A DNA stretch of 64,000 nt, from positions 806,001 to 870,000 of the forward strand of contig NZ_JALKFS010000005.1 in the NCBI RefSeq assembly GCF_023051145.1, read 5' to 3'. The notes under the pieces were generated by a model. That model ran no database searches, was not told the DNA's origin, and worked only from the letters and a program-made list of their open reading frames with translations. Position 1 is the stretch's first letter, and every line of letters starts with the position of its first letter. The stretch comes from Williamsia sp. DF01-3 (GTDB lineage: Bacteria > Actinomycetota > Actinomycetes > Mycobacteriales > Mycobacteriaceae). Positions 49,294 to 57,575 of the stretch are shown piece after piece. Position numbers and translations under genes: made by a program.

Positions 49294-50421
49294 ATGCGCG
49301 GGGTATTGACCGAGGAGCAGGAACAACTGGGAGCGGCAGTGCGCGCGCTGCTCGCCGAGAAGTCGTCCGAAGCCGCGGTACGCAAGAGTATCGAAACGGC
49401 CGAGGGTTACGACCGCGAGCTGTGGGCCATGATGGCTGACCAGATGGGGTTGCTGTCACTGGCAATCCCCGAACAGTTCGGTGGGGACGGCTACGGCAGC
49501 GAAGAGATCGGTGTGGTCATGCACGAGATGGGCCGTGCGCTCTACTGCGGCCCCTATCTCAGCAGCGTTGTCATGTTCGCGACCGCGTTGGCGGCCGCCG
49601 GTGACGACGACGCCAGTGCTCGGTACCTACCGGCGATCGCGTCCGGCAGCACGATCGGGACTGTGGCACTGACCGAGGACAAGGAGAGCTGGGGGCCCGA
49701 GGGCGTCACGTTGACCGCGCGCGCCGACGGATCCACATACACCCTGACCGGTTCCAAGACCCACGTCATCGACGGCCACATCGCCGAGATGGTCCTGGTT
49801 GTCGGCCGCACCGACGCCGGGGTCAGCCTTTTCCTCGTGGATGCGGGAGATCCCGGATTGACCAGGACGCCGTTGCCGACACTCGATCGCACGCGCCGCC
49901 AGGCGACTCTGGTGTTCGACGGCGCCCGCGGTCGGTTGGTCGGTTCGGACGGCGACGGTTGGGCGGCGGTCGCCCGCACGCTCGACGTGGCCACGATCGC
50001 GTTGGCGAACGAGCAGGTCGGCGGCATCGAGCGCGTGCTCGACATGACGGTGCAGTACGCCAAGGAACGTACCCAGTTCGGCCGTCCGATCGGCTCGTTC
50101 CAAGCGGTCAAGCACAAGTGCGCGGACATGCTGGTGGCGCTCGAATCGGCCAAGTCCACCGCACGGCTCGCCGCGGCGGCCGATGCGGGCGGCGATCCCG
50201 GGGTCTCTGCCCTGGCCGACCTCAGCAAAGCCGTGTGCTCCGAGGCGTACAGCAAAGCGACGAGCGAGACGATTCAGCTGCACGGCGGTATCGGTTTCAC
50301 GTGGGAACACCCGGCGCACCTGTATTTCAAACGGGCGCGCAGCAGTGAGGTGCTGTTCGGCGGGCCATCGCATCACCGGCGTCTGCTCGGTGAAAGGGTC
50401 GGATTGTTGCCCGTCCGCTAG
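49294..50421 (+). CDS. Acyl-CoA dehydrogenase, beta-type
   Basis: 375 aa. Motifs are LAIPEQFGGDGYGSEEIGVV, ANEQVGGIERVLDMTVQYAK, FGRPIGSFQAVKHKCADM and LHGGIGFTWEHPAHLYFKRA. The SEPGAGSD loop is replaced by TEDKESWGPEG, as in other beta-type subunits. No alpha-type gene overlaps it; the candidates for partner are 52751 or 53943. It ends before a clear terminator hairpin (50442-50480). Confidence 0.86.
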   Translation: MRGVLTEEQEQLGAAVRALLAEKSSEAAVRKSIETAEGYDRELWAMMADQMGLLSLAIPEQFGGDGYGSEEIGVVMHEMGRALYCGPYLSSVVMFATALAAAGDDDASARYLPAIASGSTIGTVALTEDKESWGPEGVTLTARADGSTYTLTGSKTHVIDGHIAEMVLVVGRTDAGVSLFLVDAGDPGLTRTPLPTLDRTRRQATLVFDGARGRLVGSDGDGWAAVARTLDVATIALANEQVGGIERVLDMTVQYAKERTQFGRPIGSFQAVKHKCADMLVALESAKSTARLAAAADAGGDPGVSALADLSKAVCSEAYSKATSETIQLHGGIGFTWEHPAHLYFKRARSSEVLFGGPSHHRRLLGERVGLLPVR

Positions 50422-50441
50422 CGGACAGGCGAAGAAAGCCG

Positions 50442-50480
50442 AACAGGGCCGGAAGACTCGTTTGTCTTCCGGCCCTTGTT
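50442..50480. terminator. Hairpin terminator between convergent dehydrogenase genes
   Basis: AGGGCCGGAAGAC (50445-50457) pairs with GTCTTCCGGCCCT (50464-50476) with no mismatch and a 6-nt loop TCGTTT, followed by TGTTCGTT. It is well positioned for both directions. Confidence 0.75.
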
Positions 50481-50517
50481 CGTTGCCCGGCGGGTTGCCG
50501 GGCACGTTGATCGTTTG

Positions 50518-51477
50518 CTAGCCAGTGCTGATCTCGGTCAGATGAGCGATGGGGTCGCCGGCCAGCACCGAGGAACCCAACTGCTCCACCAGGATCAAGT
50601 GCGGTGTGAGCAGCGCGTCCAGAACGGCTGCCCTCTCGACAAAACGGTGCATCGGGTGTTCGGCGGAGATCCCGACCGCCCCGCAGACCTGCAGCACCGT
50701 CCGCGTGGTGATCGCCTGTCCTCGGCCCGCCAATGCTTTGGCGACTGTCGCGGTGTCGGCGTCCAGGCTTGTCCAGGCCGCATCCAGCATTCCTTGAGCA
50801 GCAGCAATCGCCACGTGTGCCTCTGACAGACGATGGCGGACGGCCTGAAAACCGGAGATCGGCTGACCGAACTGATTGCGGGAGCTGGTGTGTTCGATGG
50901 CGAGTTGCAGCGCCGCGCCGCAGGCGCCGATGATCTCGGCGGCCAGCGCGCGCCGTCCCGCGGCCACCGCCCGATCCCAGGCAGCGGTTGCATCGGCGGT
51001 GACCGCGGGGACCCGGGTGCCCCGCACCCGCACCCAGGTGCTGTCGGATTCGATGCTGCCGACCGGCTCGGACTCCACGTCGGAGACTGCCACCAGGACG
51101 ATGCCGGTGCCATTCGCGGTCGAGACCGGCACCACCAGTTCTTCGATATCCGTGACGCTGGTCAGCACCACTGCGTCGACGTGCTCCTCGCTGCTCGTCA
51201 GGCCCGCTGAAGGGGAGGGCAACGGGTAGGCGACGGCACGCGGGCCCTTCGGAGCCGGCAGGAGATCGGTCAGCTCGTGAAGGATGACCGCATCCAGCGA
51301 GCGCGAATGTGCCAGCGCGCGTCCGTGTTCGGCGAACAAGAGCTCGGTGGCGTCGGGGTACGAATCGATGACGTCGTCCCAGCCGAGTTCGGCGAGGGAG
51401 GCCTCGATGTCGGTCGACCCACCTTCGAACATCTCTTTGAGCGAGCCGGCGAGCAGCGTTCTTGTCTCGTTGTCCAT
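50518..51477 (-). CDS. Acyl-CoA dehydrogenase, short beta-type
   Basis: 319 aa, shorter than the 370-400 aa norm. The N-terminal and middle domains are abbreviated (SLAELGWDDVIDSYPD, then a variable region), and the C-terminal helical domain is recognisable: GACGAALQLAIEHTSSRNQF, GQPISGFQAVRHRLSEAHVA and GAVGISAEHPMHRFVERA. No EPGAGSD loop or helix-G Glu. The upstream alpha-type gene (51489) ends 11 nt before its start, so it is the probable partner. ATG 51477 has AAAGGGAA upstream. Confidence 0.83.
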   Translation of the reverse strand: MDNETRTLLAGSLKEMFEGGSTDIEASLAELGWDDVIDSYPDATELLFAEHGRALAHSRSLDAVILHELTDLLPAPKGPRAVAYPLPSPSAGLTSSEEHVDAVVLTSVTDIEELVVPVSTANGTGIVLVAVSDVESEPVGSIESDSTWVRVRGTRVPAVTADATAAWDRAVAAGRRALAAEIIGACGAALQLAIEHTSSRNQFGQPISGFQAVRHRLSEAHVAIAAAQGMLDAAWTSLDADTATVAKALAGRGQAITTRTVLQVCGAVGISAEHPMHRFVERAAVLDALLTPHLILVEQLGSSVLAGDPIAHLTEISTG

Positions 51478-51488
51478 CTGATTCCCTT

Positions 51489-52655
51489 TCACGGCAGCTT
51501 CAGCACACGGTCGGCGATGATCCCGCGCTGTACCTCTGCCGAACCGCCGAGGATCGTGGCAGCGCGGCTGTACCACCACTCGTCGCGCCAGGCGTCGAGG
51601 TCGGGGCCGGCGCCGACGTCGACGAGTGGACCGAGTAGGTCGCGGGCGGCGTCGTAGAGGGCTTGTTCGGCGGTGGCCAGCAGGATCTTGTCGGTACTGG
51701 CCTCGGGGCCGATCGTCTCGCCGGCGGCCAACCGCTGCACCGTGAGCGCGCTGCGCGACCGCAACGCGACGATGTCGAGGTACACGTTGCCCAGCCGGAC
51801 CGCCGCACCATCGCGGTGAATTCCACGGTCGCGCAATTGGGTACGCAGATTGTCCAGGCCCTGGAGGAGCACCGTGGACGTGAGCCAGGCGTACATGCCG
51901 CGCTCGAACTGCAGCAGGTACATGGCCACTGCCCAGCCCTGGTCGTGTTCTCCGATGAGCCGGCTGGCCGGAACGCGTACGGAATCGAAGAAGACCTCGG
52001 CGAGCTCTTCACGCCCGCTCGCCAGTGCGATCGGCCTGACCTGCAGACCCGGAGTGTCCACGTCGATCAGGATCATGCTCAGGCCGCGGTGTCGGCTCTC
52101 GGCGGTGCCCGTGCGGACCAGGCACACGAGTCGGCGCGCAGTGGCCCCGTAGCTGGTCCACAGCTTCTGGCCGTTGATGATGTAGTCGTCGCCCTCTCGG
52201 GTGGCCCGGCAACGCAGAGACGCGAGGTCGCTGCCTGCCTCCGGTTCGGAGAACCCCTGACCCCACCACTCGCTCCCGTTCAGGAAGTTCACGAAAAGGG
52301 TGCTTGCGATCTCGGGAGCGAACCGGACGGTTGGCGGCCCGAGGGTCTCCATCACCAGGTGCTGCCCGGGGACCGGCAAGCCGTGCGCACTGAGCTCGTC
52401 GTAGAGGACTGCCCGATGTCGTTCGTCGCCGCCGAGACCGCCTGCCGATTCAGGCCAGCCATATCGGTTCCATCCGCCCGCGTAGAGCAGGTGCATCAAC
52501 TCGGCATGGTGCTCGAGTTGTGCCGGTACGGTCGGATAATGGCGATCCCGCCACTCGTTGAGCGCGGTTTCGGATTCGAGGAATTCCCGCAGCGCTGCGC
52601 GATAGGCGGAGAGACTTTTCAGGTTGTCGCTCCGGGGTGCCGTTGTGCTAGTCAT
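51489..52655 (-). CDS. Acyl-CoA dehydrogenase, alpha-type
   Basis: 388 aa. Motifs are WWGQGFSEPEAGSDLASLRC, YIINGQKLWTSYGA, LLQFERGMYAWLT (helix-G Glu position) and ILGGSAEVQRGIIADRVLKL. It pairs with the short beta-type gene just downstream on the same strand. It is divergent from 52751, with a very AT-rich 95-bp gap (52656-52750) that must hold both promoters (for example GGTTAATAGTTGTATTATTG). The likely substrate is a polycyclic or branched acyl-CoA by family. Confidence 0.89.
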   Translation of the reverse strand: MTSTTAPRSDNLKSLSAYRAALREFLESETALNEWRDRHYPTVPAQLEHHAELMHLLYAGGWNRYGWPESAGGLGGDERHRAVLYDELSAHGLPVPGQHLVMETLGPPTVRFAPEIASTLFVNFLNGSEWWGQGFSEPEAGSDLASLRCRATREGDDYIINGQKLWTSYGATARRLVCLVRTGTAESRHRGLSMILIDVDTPGLQVRPIALASGREELAEVFFDSVRVPASRLIGEHDQGWAVAMYLLQFERGMYAWLTSTVLLQGLDNLRTQLRDRGIHRDGAAVRLGNVYLDIVALRSRSALTVQRLAAGETIGPEASTDKILLATAEQALYDAARDLLGPLVDVGAGPDLDAWRDEWWYSRAATILGGSAEVQRGIIADRVLKLP

Positions 52656-52750
52656 CTGTCCTCACCTGTCGGGGCAATCGGTCGTAGGCAATAGGGTTAA
52701 TAGTTGTATTATTGTAGTATATTTGCAACACCCGATCTGGAGGACCACCG

Positions 52751-53893
52751 ATGCGCCGCCAACATCTCGAAGACGAGCATGAACAGTTTCGCGCCACTGC
52801 GAGAACCTTTTTCGAAAAAGAATGCGTTCCGTACAGCGATCAGTGGGAACGCGAGGGGCGTGTCAGTCGCGAAGCCTGGCTGCGGGCGGGCGAACAGGGT
52901 CTGATCGGCTGGGAGGCGCCCGAGGAATACGGCGGTCTCGGCATCAAGGACTACCGGTACAACCAGATCCTCAGCGAGGAGATGTTCGGAACCGGCGCGG
53001 TGGGCATCGGCCTCGGCGTGCAGAACGACATCATGGCGTCCTACCTCGTCGGCCTGACCAATGACGAGCAGAAGCAGCGGTGGCTCCCGAAATACGTCTC
53101 CGGCGAGTACATCACGTCCATCGCGATGTCCGAACCTGCAGCCGGATCGGATGTCGCCGGTATCAAGACCACGGCCAAGCGGGTCGGGGACAGCTACATC
53201 ATCAACGGCTCGAAGACGTTCATCAGCAACGGCCTGTCGTCCGACCTGATCATGGTGGCGTGTAAGACCGATCCCTCGGCCGGCCGTAAGGGGCTGAGCC
53301 TGATTGTCGTCGAGGCGACGCGAGAAGGGTTCTCGCGCGGGCGCAAACTCGACAAGATCGGTCAGCATTCGGCGGACACCGCGGAACTGTTCTTCGACAA
53401 CGTCGAGGTTCCGGTGGAAAACCTGCTGGGTGAAGAGAATCGTGGCTTCTACCACCTGATGGGCAATCTGCCCGCCGAGCGGGTGGGCATAGCCACCTAT
53501 GCCGTGCCGATGGCGCGGCGGGCGTTCGACCTGACCGTCGAATACGTGACGAACCGCAAGGCTTTCGGAACCGAGATCGGTAAATTCCAGGTCAATCGCC
53601 ACTTCCTTGCCGAAATGAAGACGAAACTCAATGTGGCACAGAGCTATCTCGATCAGTGCGTGCTGGCGGCAAACGCCGGCGAGCTGACGGCCGAGGAAGC
53701 AGCGGGCCTCAAGTGGTGGAGCACCGAACTCCAGTGGGAGATCCTGGACCGATGCCTGCAGCTGCACGGCGGATACGGATACATCAACGAGTACGAGGTA
53801 GCGCGTCTGTGGCGCGACTCGCGCGTGCAGCGCCTCTACGGCGGCACCACCGAGATCATGAAGGACCTCATCGGCCGATCGATGGGCTTTTGA
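52751..53893 (+). CDS. Acyl-CoA dehydrogenase (long-chain/isovaleryl-like)
   Basis: A 380-aa homomeric-type dehydrogenase. Motifs are WEAPEEYGGLGIKDYRYNQ, IAMSEPAAGSDVAGIKT, YIINGSKTFISNGL, LPAERVGIATYAVPMARRAF (helix-G Glu as in isovaleryl- and long-chain enzymes), FGTEIGKFQVNRHFLAEM and LYGGTTEIMKDLIGRSMG. Complete by all features, so it can act alone. ATG 52751 has TGGAGGA upstream. It is followed 49 nt later by another alpha-type gene. Confidence 0.91.
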   Translation: MRRQHLEDEHEQFRATARTFFEKECVPYSDQWEREGRVSREAWLRAGEQGLIGWEAPEEYGGLGIKDYRYNQILSEEMFGTGAVGIGLGVQNDIMASYLVGLTNDEQKQRWLPKYVSGEYITSIAMSEPAAGSDVAGIKTTAKRVGDSYIINGSKTFISNGLSSDLIMVACKTDPSAGRKGLSLIVVEATREGFSRGRKLDKIGQHSADTAELFFDNVEVPVENLLGEENRGFYHLMGNLPAERVGIATYAVPMARRAFDLTVEYVTNRKAFGTEIGKFQVNRHFLAEMKTKLNVAQSYLDQCVLAANAGELTAEEAAGLKWWSTELQWEILDRCLQLHGGYGYINEYEVARLWRDSRVQRLYGGTTEIMKDLIGRSMGF

Positions 53894-53942
53894 GAAACCG
53901 GCTCTCGAGACAACGGCAAGTCGAGTGGACAAGGGGATGGTC

Positions 53943-55103
53943 ATGAGTTCGAAGTCGCCGCTGGGTCAGGACGGCGGAGAAGGCGAGGACTTTCGGCAGG
54001 AGGTGCAGTCCTGGCTCGCCTCGGCTCCGCGCCCCGACGGTTTGCGGGCATACGGGGGAACCCCGGACGCTGCCGACGTCGAACCGGGTCGGCAGTGGCA
54101 TCGGACCCTCGCCGAAGCGGGTTATGCCTGCCTGCATTGGCCCACCGAGTTCGGGGGGCGTGCGGCCACGGCAATGGAACAGGCCATCTTCGCCGAGGAA
54201 GCCGCGAAAGCGGGTGTGCCAACACAACTCGGGATGGTCGGGCCAAACCTCGCCGGTCCGGTGATCATGCAGTTCGGCACGGCGGAACAGAAGGCGAAAT
54301 ACCTGCCGCCCATCATCTCCGGCGAGCATCTGTGGTGCCAGCTGTTCTCCGAGCCGGGAGCCGGGTCCGACCTCGCCTCGGTCAGGACACGGGTACGTCC
54401 CCTCGATGACGGCTGGGTCGTCGACGGTCAGAAGGTCTGGACCAGTGCCGCCAAGGCCGCGCAGTTCGGCTTGCTGCTCGCGCGTACCGGCGACGAGCGC
54501 TACAAGGGCCTCACCGCGTTCATCGTCCCGATGGACCTTCCCGGCATCTTGGTGCGGCCACTCGAACAGATGGACGGCGAGAAGAAGTTCAACGAAGTCT
54601 TCTTGTCGGACGTGGAGCTCGGTCCGGAACATCTTCTCGGGGAGGTCGGCGAAGGTTGGCGCGTCGCCACCGCAACCCTCGGCCGGGAGCGGCTGAGTCT
54701 GGGGTCGCAGGCTGTCGGCATGTTCGCCGCTCTAGACGACCTGATCGACGCAGCGACCGACAAGGGCCGACTCGACGACGTCTTGGCGGACAAGATCGTC
54801 GGGCTGTGGAGTCGTGTCTGGATTCTGCGTGCCACCTGGCTGCGGGCGATCTCCACCGGCGACGGAGCGAACTCACCGACGATGTCGGTTCTGAAACTGA
54901 TGGCGTCCGAAGTCCATCGCGACCTCGGCGATGTGGCGACCGACGTTCTCGGCATGGATTCGACGGTCGACCCGGAATTGTCACCGATCGTTCATCGGAT
55001 GCTGGTCGGGCGGGCGCAGACCATCCTGGGCGGAACCAGCGAGATCCAGCGAAACATATTGTCGGAGCGAGTACTAGGGCTGCCCCGAGAGCCCGCACGG
55101 TGA
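53943..55103 (+). CDS. Acyl-CoA dehydrogenase, alpha-type
   Basis: 386 aa. Motifs are HWPTEFGGRAATAMEQAIF, LWCQLFSEPGAGSDLASV, WVVDGQKVWTSAAKA, LGRERLSLGSQAVG (helix-G Glu position) and ILGGTSEIQRNILSERVLGL. ATG 53943 is chosen with AAGGGG (53931-53936) at 6 nt; ATG 53937 and GTG 53925 are alternatives. Its stop overlaps the GTG of the CoA-transferase (55100-55103), so the two are coupled. The beta-type partner is not adjacent. Confidence 0.9.
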   Translation: MSSKSPLGQDGGEGEDFRQEVQSWLASAPRPDGLRAYGGTPDAADVEPGRQWHRTLAEAGYACLHWPTEFGGRAATAMEQAIFAEEAAKAGVPTQLGMVGPNLAGPVIMQFGTAEQKAKYLPPIISGEHLWCQLFSEPGAGSDLASVRTRVRPLDDGWVVDGQKVWTSAAKAAQFGLLLARTGDERYKGLTAFIVPMDLPGILVRPLEQMDGEKKFNEVFLSDVELGPEHLLGEVGEGWRVATATLGRERLSLGSQAVGMFAALDDLIDAATDKGRLDDVLADKIVGLWSRVWILRATWLRAISTGDGANSPTMSVLKLMASEVHRDLGDVATDVLGMDSTVDPELSPIVHRMLVGRAQTILGGTSEIQRNILSERVLGLPREPAR

Positions 55104-56293
55104 CGCACTCACCCGGGGGCAACGGTGTCCTCGGGACGCTCGTACACGGCGGGTGCACCGTGGCCGTCGGCGACGGTTTCGGTACACCGCACACAGCGTT
55201 CGAAGAACTGTCCGACGCTGCCCGCGCCGTCGGCGGTGTTCGGCTGTTGCTGGGCTGGATGCCGAAAGAACCGGTCGGACTCGACTTCACGGCTTTCGCC
55301 GACGTACGAACTGTGATGCCGGGCTGGGGGCTGCGCAGAGCCGTGGCCGCCGGGCTGGCACACTTCGTCCCCATCCGGCTGTCCCAGGTACCTGCCCTGA
55401 TCCACAACGTGATCCGGCCGGATGTTCTGGTCGCGAGCGTGGTGCCGACCGGCGATGGGTTCACCTTCTCCAACGAGATCTCGTGGCAGCAGGCCGCAGT
55501 GGACGCCGGAGCAGTGGTCGCGGCGGTCACATCGTCGGCGGCACCGACATGCGCTGCCGGCGCCCCGTTGCCCACCGATCAGGTGGTTGTCATCGGCAGT
55601 ACCGACCAGCCGCCCGTAGACATGCCGGCCGCACGCATCGATCCGACCACCGAGCGACTGGCAGCGGGGGTGCTCCCGCAGATCCGGGAGGGCACCCGTC
55701 TGCAGGTTGGCCCCGGGGCGCTGGGTTCGTATCTGCTAACGAACCTGACGGTGCCGGTACGGATCGATTCCGGTCTGCTGCCGGATGAAGTTGTCGACCT
55801 CGACGGGCGGGGCCTGCTGCTCGGAGAACCCGTCACCACGTATCTGGCCGGTGGACAACGACTGCGGGACTGGGCAGATGGCCGTCCTGTCCTTCATCCG
55901 GTCGAATACACCCACGACGTCAGTCGCTTGTCCGCCGATCCTTTTGTCGCGGTCAACACCGCAGTCGAGATCGACGTGCACGGTCAGATCAACGTCGAGG
56001 GCACGGCGACCGCCGTCTTTGGTGGCATCGGTGGGCACGGGGACTACGCCGCGGCGGCGGCGAGCACAGCCGGCGGCGTCAGCATCATCGCGGTGGCGAC
56101 CACCCACAACGACACCTCGACTCTTGTCTCCTCACTGTCGCGTCCGGTCAGCACTCCGGCGCATGACGTGGGAATCGTTGTCACCGAACGCGGTTCGGTT
56201 GATCTACGGGGGCTCGACCGGACCGAACGTACCGCGGCGCTGACACGGTTGTGGGGCGAGGCCGGCATTCGTCAACAGAAAATCGAAAGGTAG
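55100..56293 (+). CDS. Acetyl-CoA hydrolase/transferase family CoA-transferase
   Basis: A 397-aa protein resembling 4-hydroxybutyrate/acetate CoA-transferases. Segments are GWMPKEPVGLDFTAFADVRT, GWGLRRAVAAGLAHFVPIRL, RPDVLVASVVPTGDGFTFSN, RIDSGLLPDEVVDLDGRG, VEYTHDVSRLSADPFVAVNT and GHGDYAAAAASTAGGVSI. It moves CoA between acyl groups or hydrolyses acyl-CoA. GTG 55100 overlaps the preceding dehydrogenase stop; the open frame extends much further upstream within that gene but with shadow-type sequence. The SDR gene starts 5 nt after its stop. Confidence 0.85.
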   Translation: MTHSPGGNGVLGTLVHGGCTVAVGDGFGTPHTAFEELSDAARAVGGVRLLLGWMPKEPVGLDFTAFADVRTVMPGWGLRRAVAAGLAHFVPIRLSQVPALIHNVIRPDVLVASVVPTGDGFTFSNEISWQQAAVDAGAVVAAVTSSAAPTCAAGAPLPTDQVVVIGSTDQPPVDMPAARIDPTTERLAAGVLPQIREGTRLQVGPGALGSYLLTNLTVPVRIDSGLLPDEVVDLDGRGLLLGEPVTTYLAGGQRLRDWADGRPVLHPVEYTHDVSRLSADPFVAVNTAVEIDVHGQINVEGTATAVFGGIGGHGDYAAAAASTAGGVSIIAVATTHNDTSTLVSSLSRPVSTPAHDVGIVVTERGSVDLRGLDRTERTAALTRLWGEAGIRQQKIER

Positions 56294-56298
56294 AACTC

Positions 56299-57210
56299 AT
56301 GGGAGAAGTACACCTCGACGGCAAAGTCGCCATCGTCACCGGCGGTGGCCGCGGAATCGGACGGGCACACTGCCTGGAACTGGCCAGACACGGCGCCGCG
56401 ATTGTCGTCAACGACCCCGGCGTCTCCCGCGACGGCACGGACTCGGGTGAGAGCCCCGCCGAGCAGGTCGCCCGGGAGATCGTCGAGGCCGGCGGAAAGG
56501 CGGTGGCCAACAAGGGCTCGGTCACCAGCTGGAGCGACGGCGCCGATCTGATCGCCCAGGCCATCGAGGAGTTCGGCCGCCTCGACATCGTGGTCAACAA
56601 CGCGGGCATCGTTCGCGACAAGCTGATCACCAGGATGACCGAGGAGGACTGGGATGCTGTCATCGCGGTCCACCTCAAGGGCACGTTCTCGGTGACCAAA
56701 CATGCGTGCGACCACTTCCGGAACGAATCGAAGGCCGGCGCCGACGTCCGCGGCCGGATCATCAACACCACATCGGGTGCAGGACTCAAAGGCAATGCGG
56801 GACAAGCGGCGTACAGCGCGGCAAAGGCTGCGATCGCCGGCCTGACGCTCACGACGGCATTGGAGATGGAGCGGTACAACGTCACGGCGAACGCGATCTC
56901 GCCGGTCGCGGCAACCCGGTTGTCCGCCGATGTCTTCACCGGCGACAAGGCCAACGATCCGAGCCTCGATCCCGGTCAGAGTTCACCTGTGGTGGCCTGG
57001 CTGGCCTCCGACGAGGCCGCCTGGCTGACCGGACAGGTCTTGCGGGTCGACGGGGATCTGTTGATCCGGATGATCGGCTGGACACAGAAGCCCGAGAGGT
57101 ATCGCGCACGCGCGGATGGCAAGCTCGATGTCGCCGAACTGAGCCATGCAGCCCGCCTGCTATACGGCACGGCACCGGACGGCTTTGTCGCACAACTGGT
57201 CACCAACTGA
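56299..57210 (+). CDS. Short-chain dehydrogenase/reductase
   Basis: A 303-aa SDR. IVTGGGRGIGRAHCLELARH is the NAD(P) loop, VVNDPGVSRDGTDSGESPAE an insertion typical of multifunctional-protein-type 3-hydroxyacyl-CoA dehydrogenases, VVNNAGIVRDKLITRMTEED the NNAG region, and AAYSAAKAAIAG the catalytic YxxxK. It resembles the dehydrogenase part of peroxisomal MFE-2, so (3R)-hydroxyacyl-CoA oxidation is plausible. ATG 56299 has GAAAGG upstream. It ends a dehydrogenase-transferase-SDR unit. Confidence 0.88.
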   Translation: MGEVHLDGKVAIVTGGGRGIGRAHCLELARHGAAIVVNDPGVSRDGTDSGESPAEQVAREIVEAGGKAVANKGSVTSWSDGADLIAQAIEEFGRLDIVVNNAGIVRDKLITRMTEEDWDAVIAVHLKGTFSVTKHACDHFRNESKAGADVRGRIINTTSGAGLKGNAGQAAYSAAKAAIAGLTLTTALEMERYNVTANAISPVAATRLSADVFTGDKANDPSLDPGQSSPVVAWLASDEAAWLTGQVLRVDGDLLIRMIGWTQKPERYRARADGKLDVAELSHAARLLYGTAPDGFVAQLVTN

Positions 57211-57223
57211 CACAGATCGATGT

Positions 57224-57250
57224 ACCCGGCCGTTGGCCTCGGCCCCGGGT
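57224..57250. terminator. GC-rich hairpin after the SDR gene
   Basis: ACCCGGCCG (57224-57232) pairs with CGGCCCCGGGT (57240-57250) with a 2-nt bulge around a 7-nt loop. No U-tract follows. Probable terminator separating the SDR unit from the transporter. Confidence 0.45.
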
Positions 57251-57273
57251 CAGAAGGGTTCAGCTCACACCGG

Positions 57274-57378
57274 TCACATCACCGCGGTCGAGGTCTTCAC
57301 CGCGATGATCTGATCCCAGTCGTATCCCAGCTCGGGCCCGGAGGAGGAACGGGCAGTGTGGCTCCCGTGGGACGGAAC
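57274..57378 (-). pseudogene. C-terminal remnant of a CaiB/BaiF CoA-transferase
   Basis: The minus-strand frame ending at 57274 reads SHTARSSSGPELGYDWDQII followed by AVKTSTAVM and a stop. The GYDWDQIIAVK tail is the usual C-terminus of CaiB-family transferases (HT..iL.eLGYdwd.I..Lk). Upstream of about 57380 no further CaiB sequence is visible and the frame has no start with a ribosome site. It is therefore a short relic of a deleted gene in a 365-bp gap (57211-57575) otherwise holding a hairpin and an AT-rich promoter-like stretch at 57480-57515. Confidence 0.45.
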
Positions 57379-57575
57379 ACCGTGTCTGTTTCTCTCGCCA
57401 TCGCCCGACGGTGATGGACGCATATCTGCAGTTCGCGGCCGTTGCACGGGCCTGCAGGCCAACGATGGCCATCCGGACTCTAAACAGTTAGATGAAATAG
57501 AGGTTCGTACTTTTTTAAAACACATGCACCGAGAGGATCCCTGACCTATCGTCAAGCGGTACTCGACCGATTTCG

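Noticed and set aside
52656-52750. KstR-type steroid repressor site in the AT-rich gap
   Set aside because: The gap has GTTAATAG and TATTATTG elements but no match to the AAC-N2-GTT core described for KstR; not supported.
54656-55099. Upstream extension of the CoA-transferase frame
   Set aside because: It lies within the acyl-CoA dehydrogenase coding region in another frame with Arg-rich shadow sequence; GTG 55100 overlapping the stop is the natural start.
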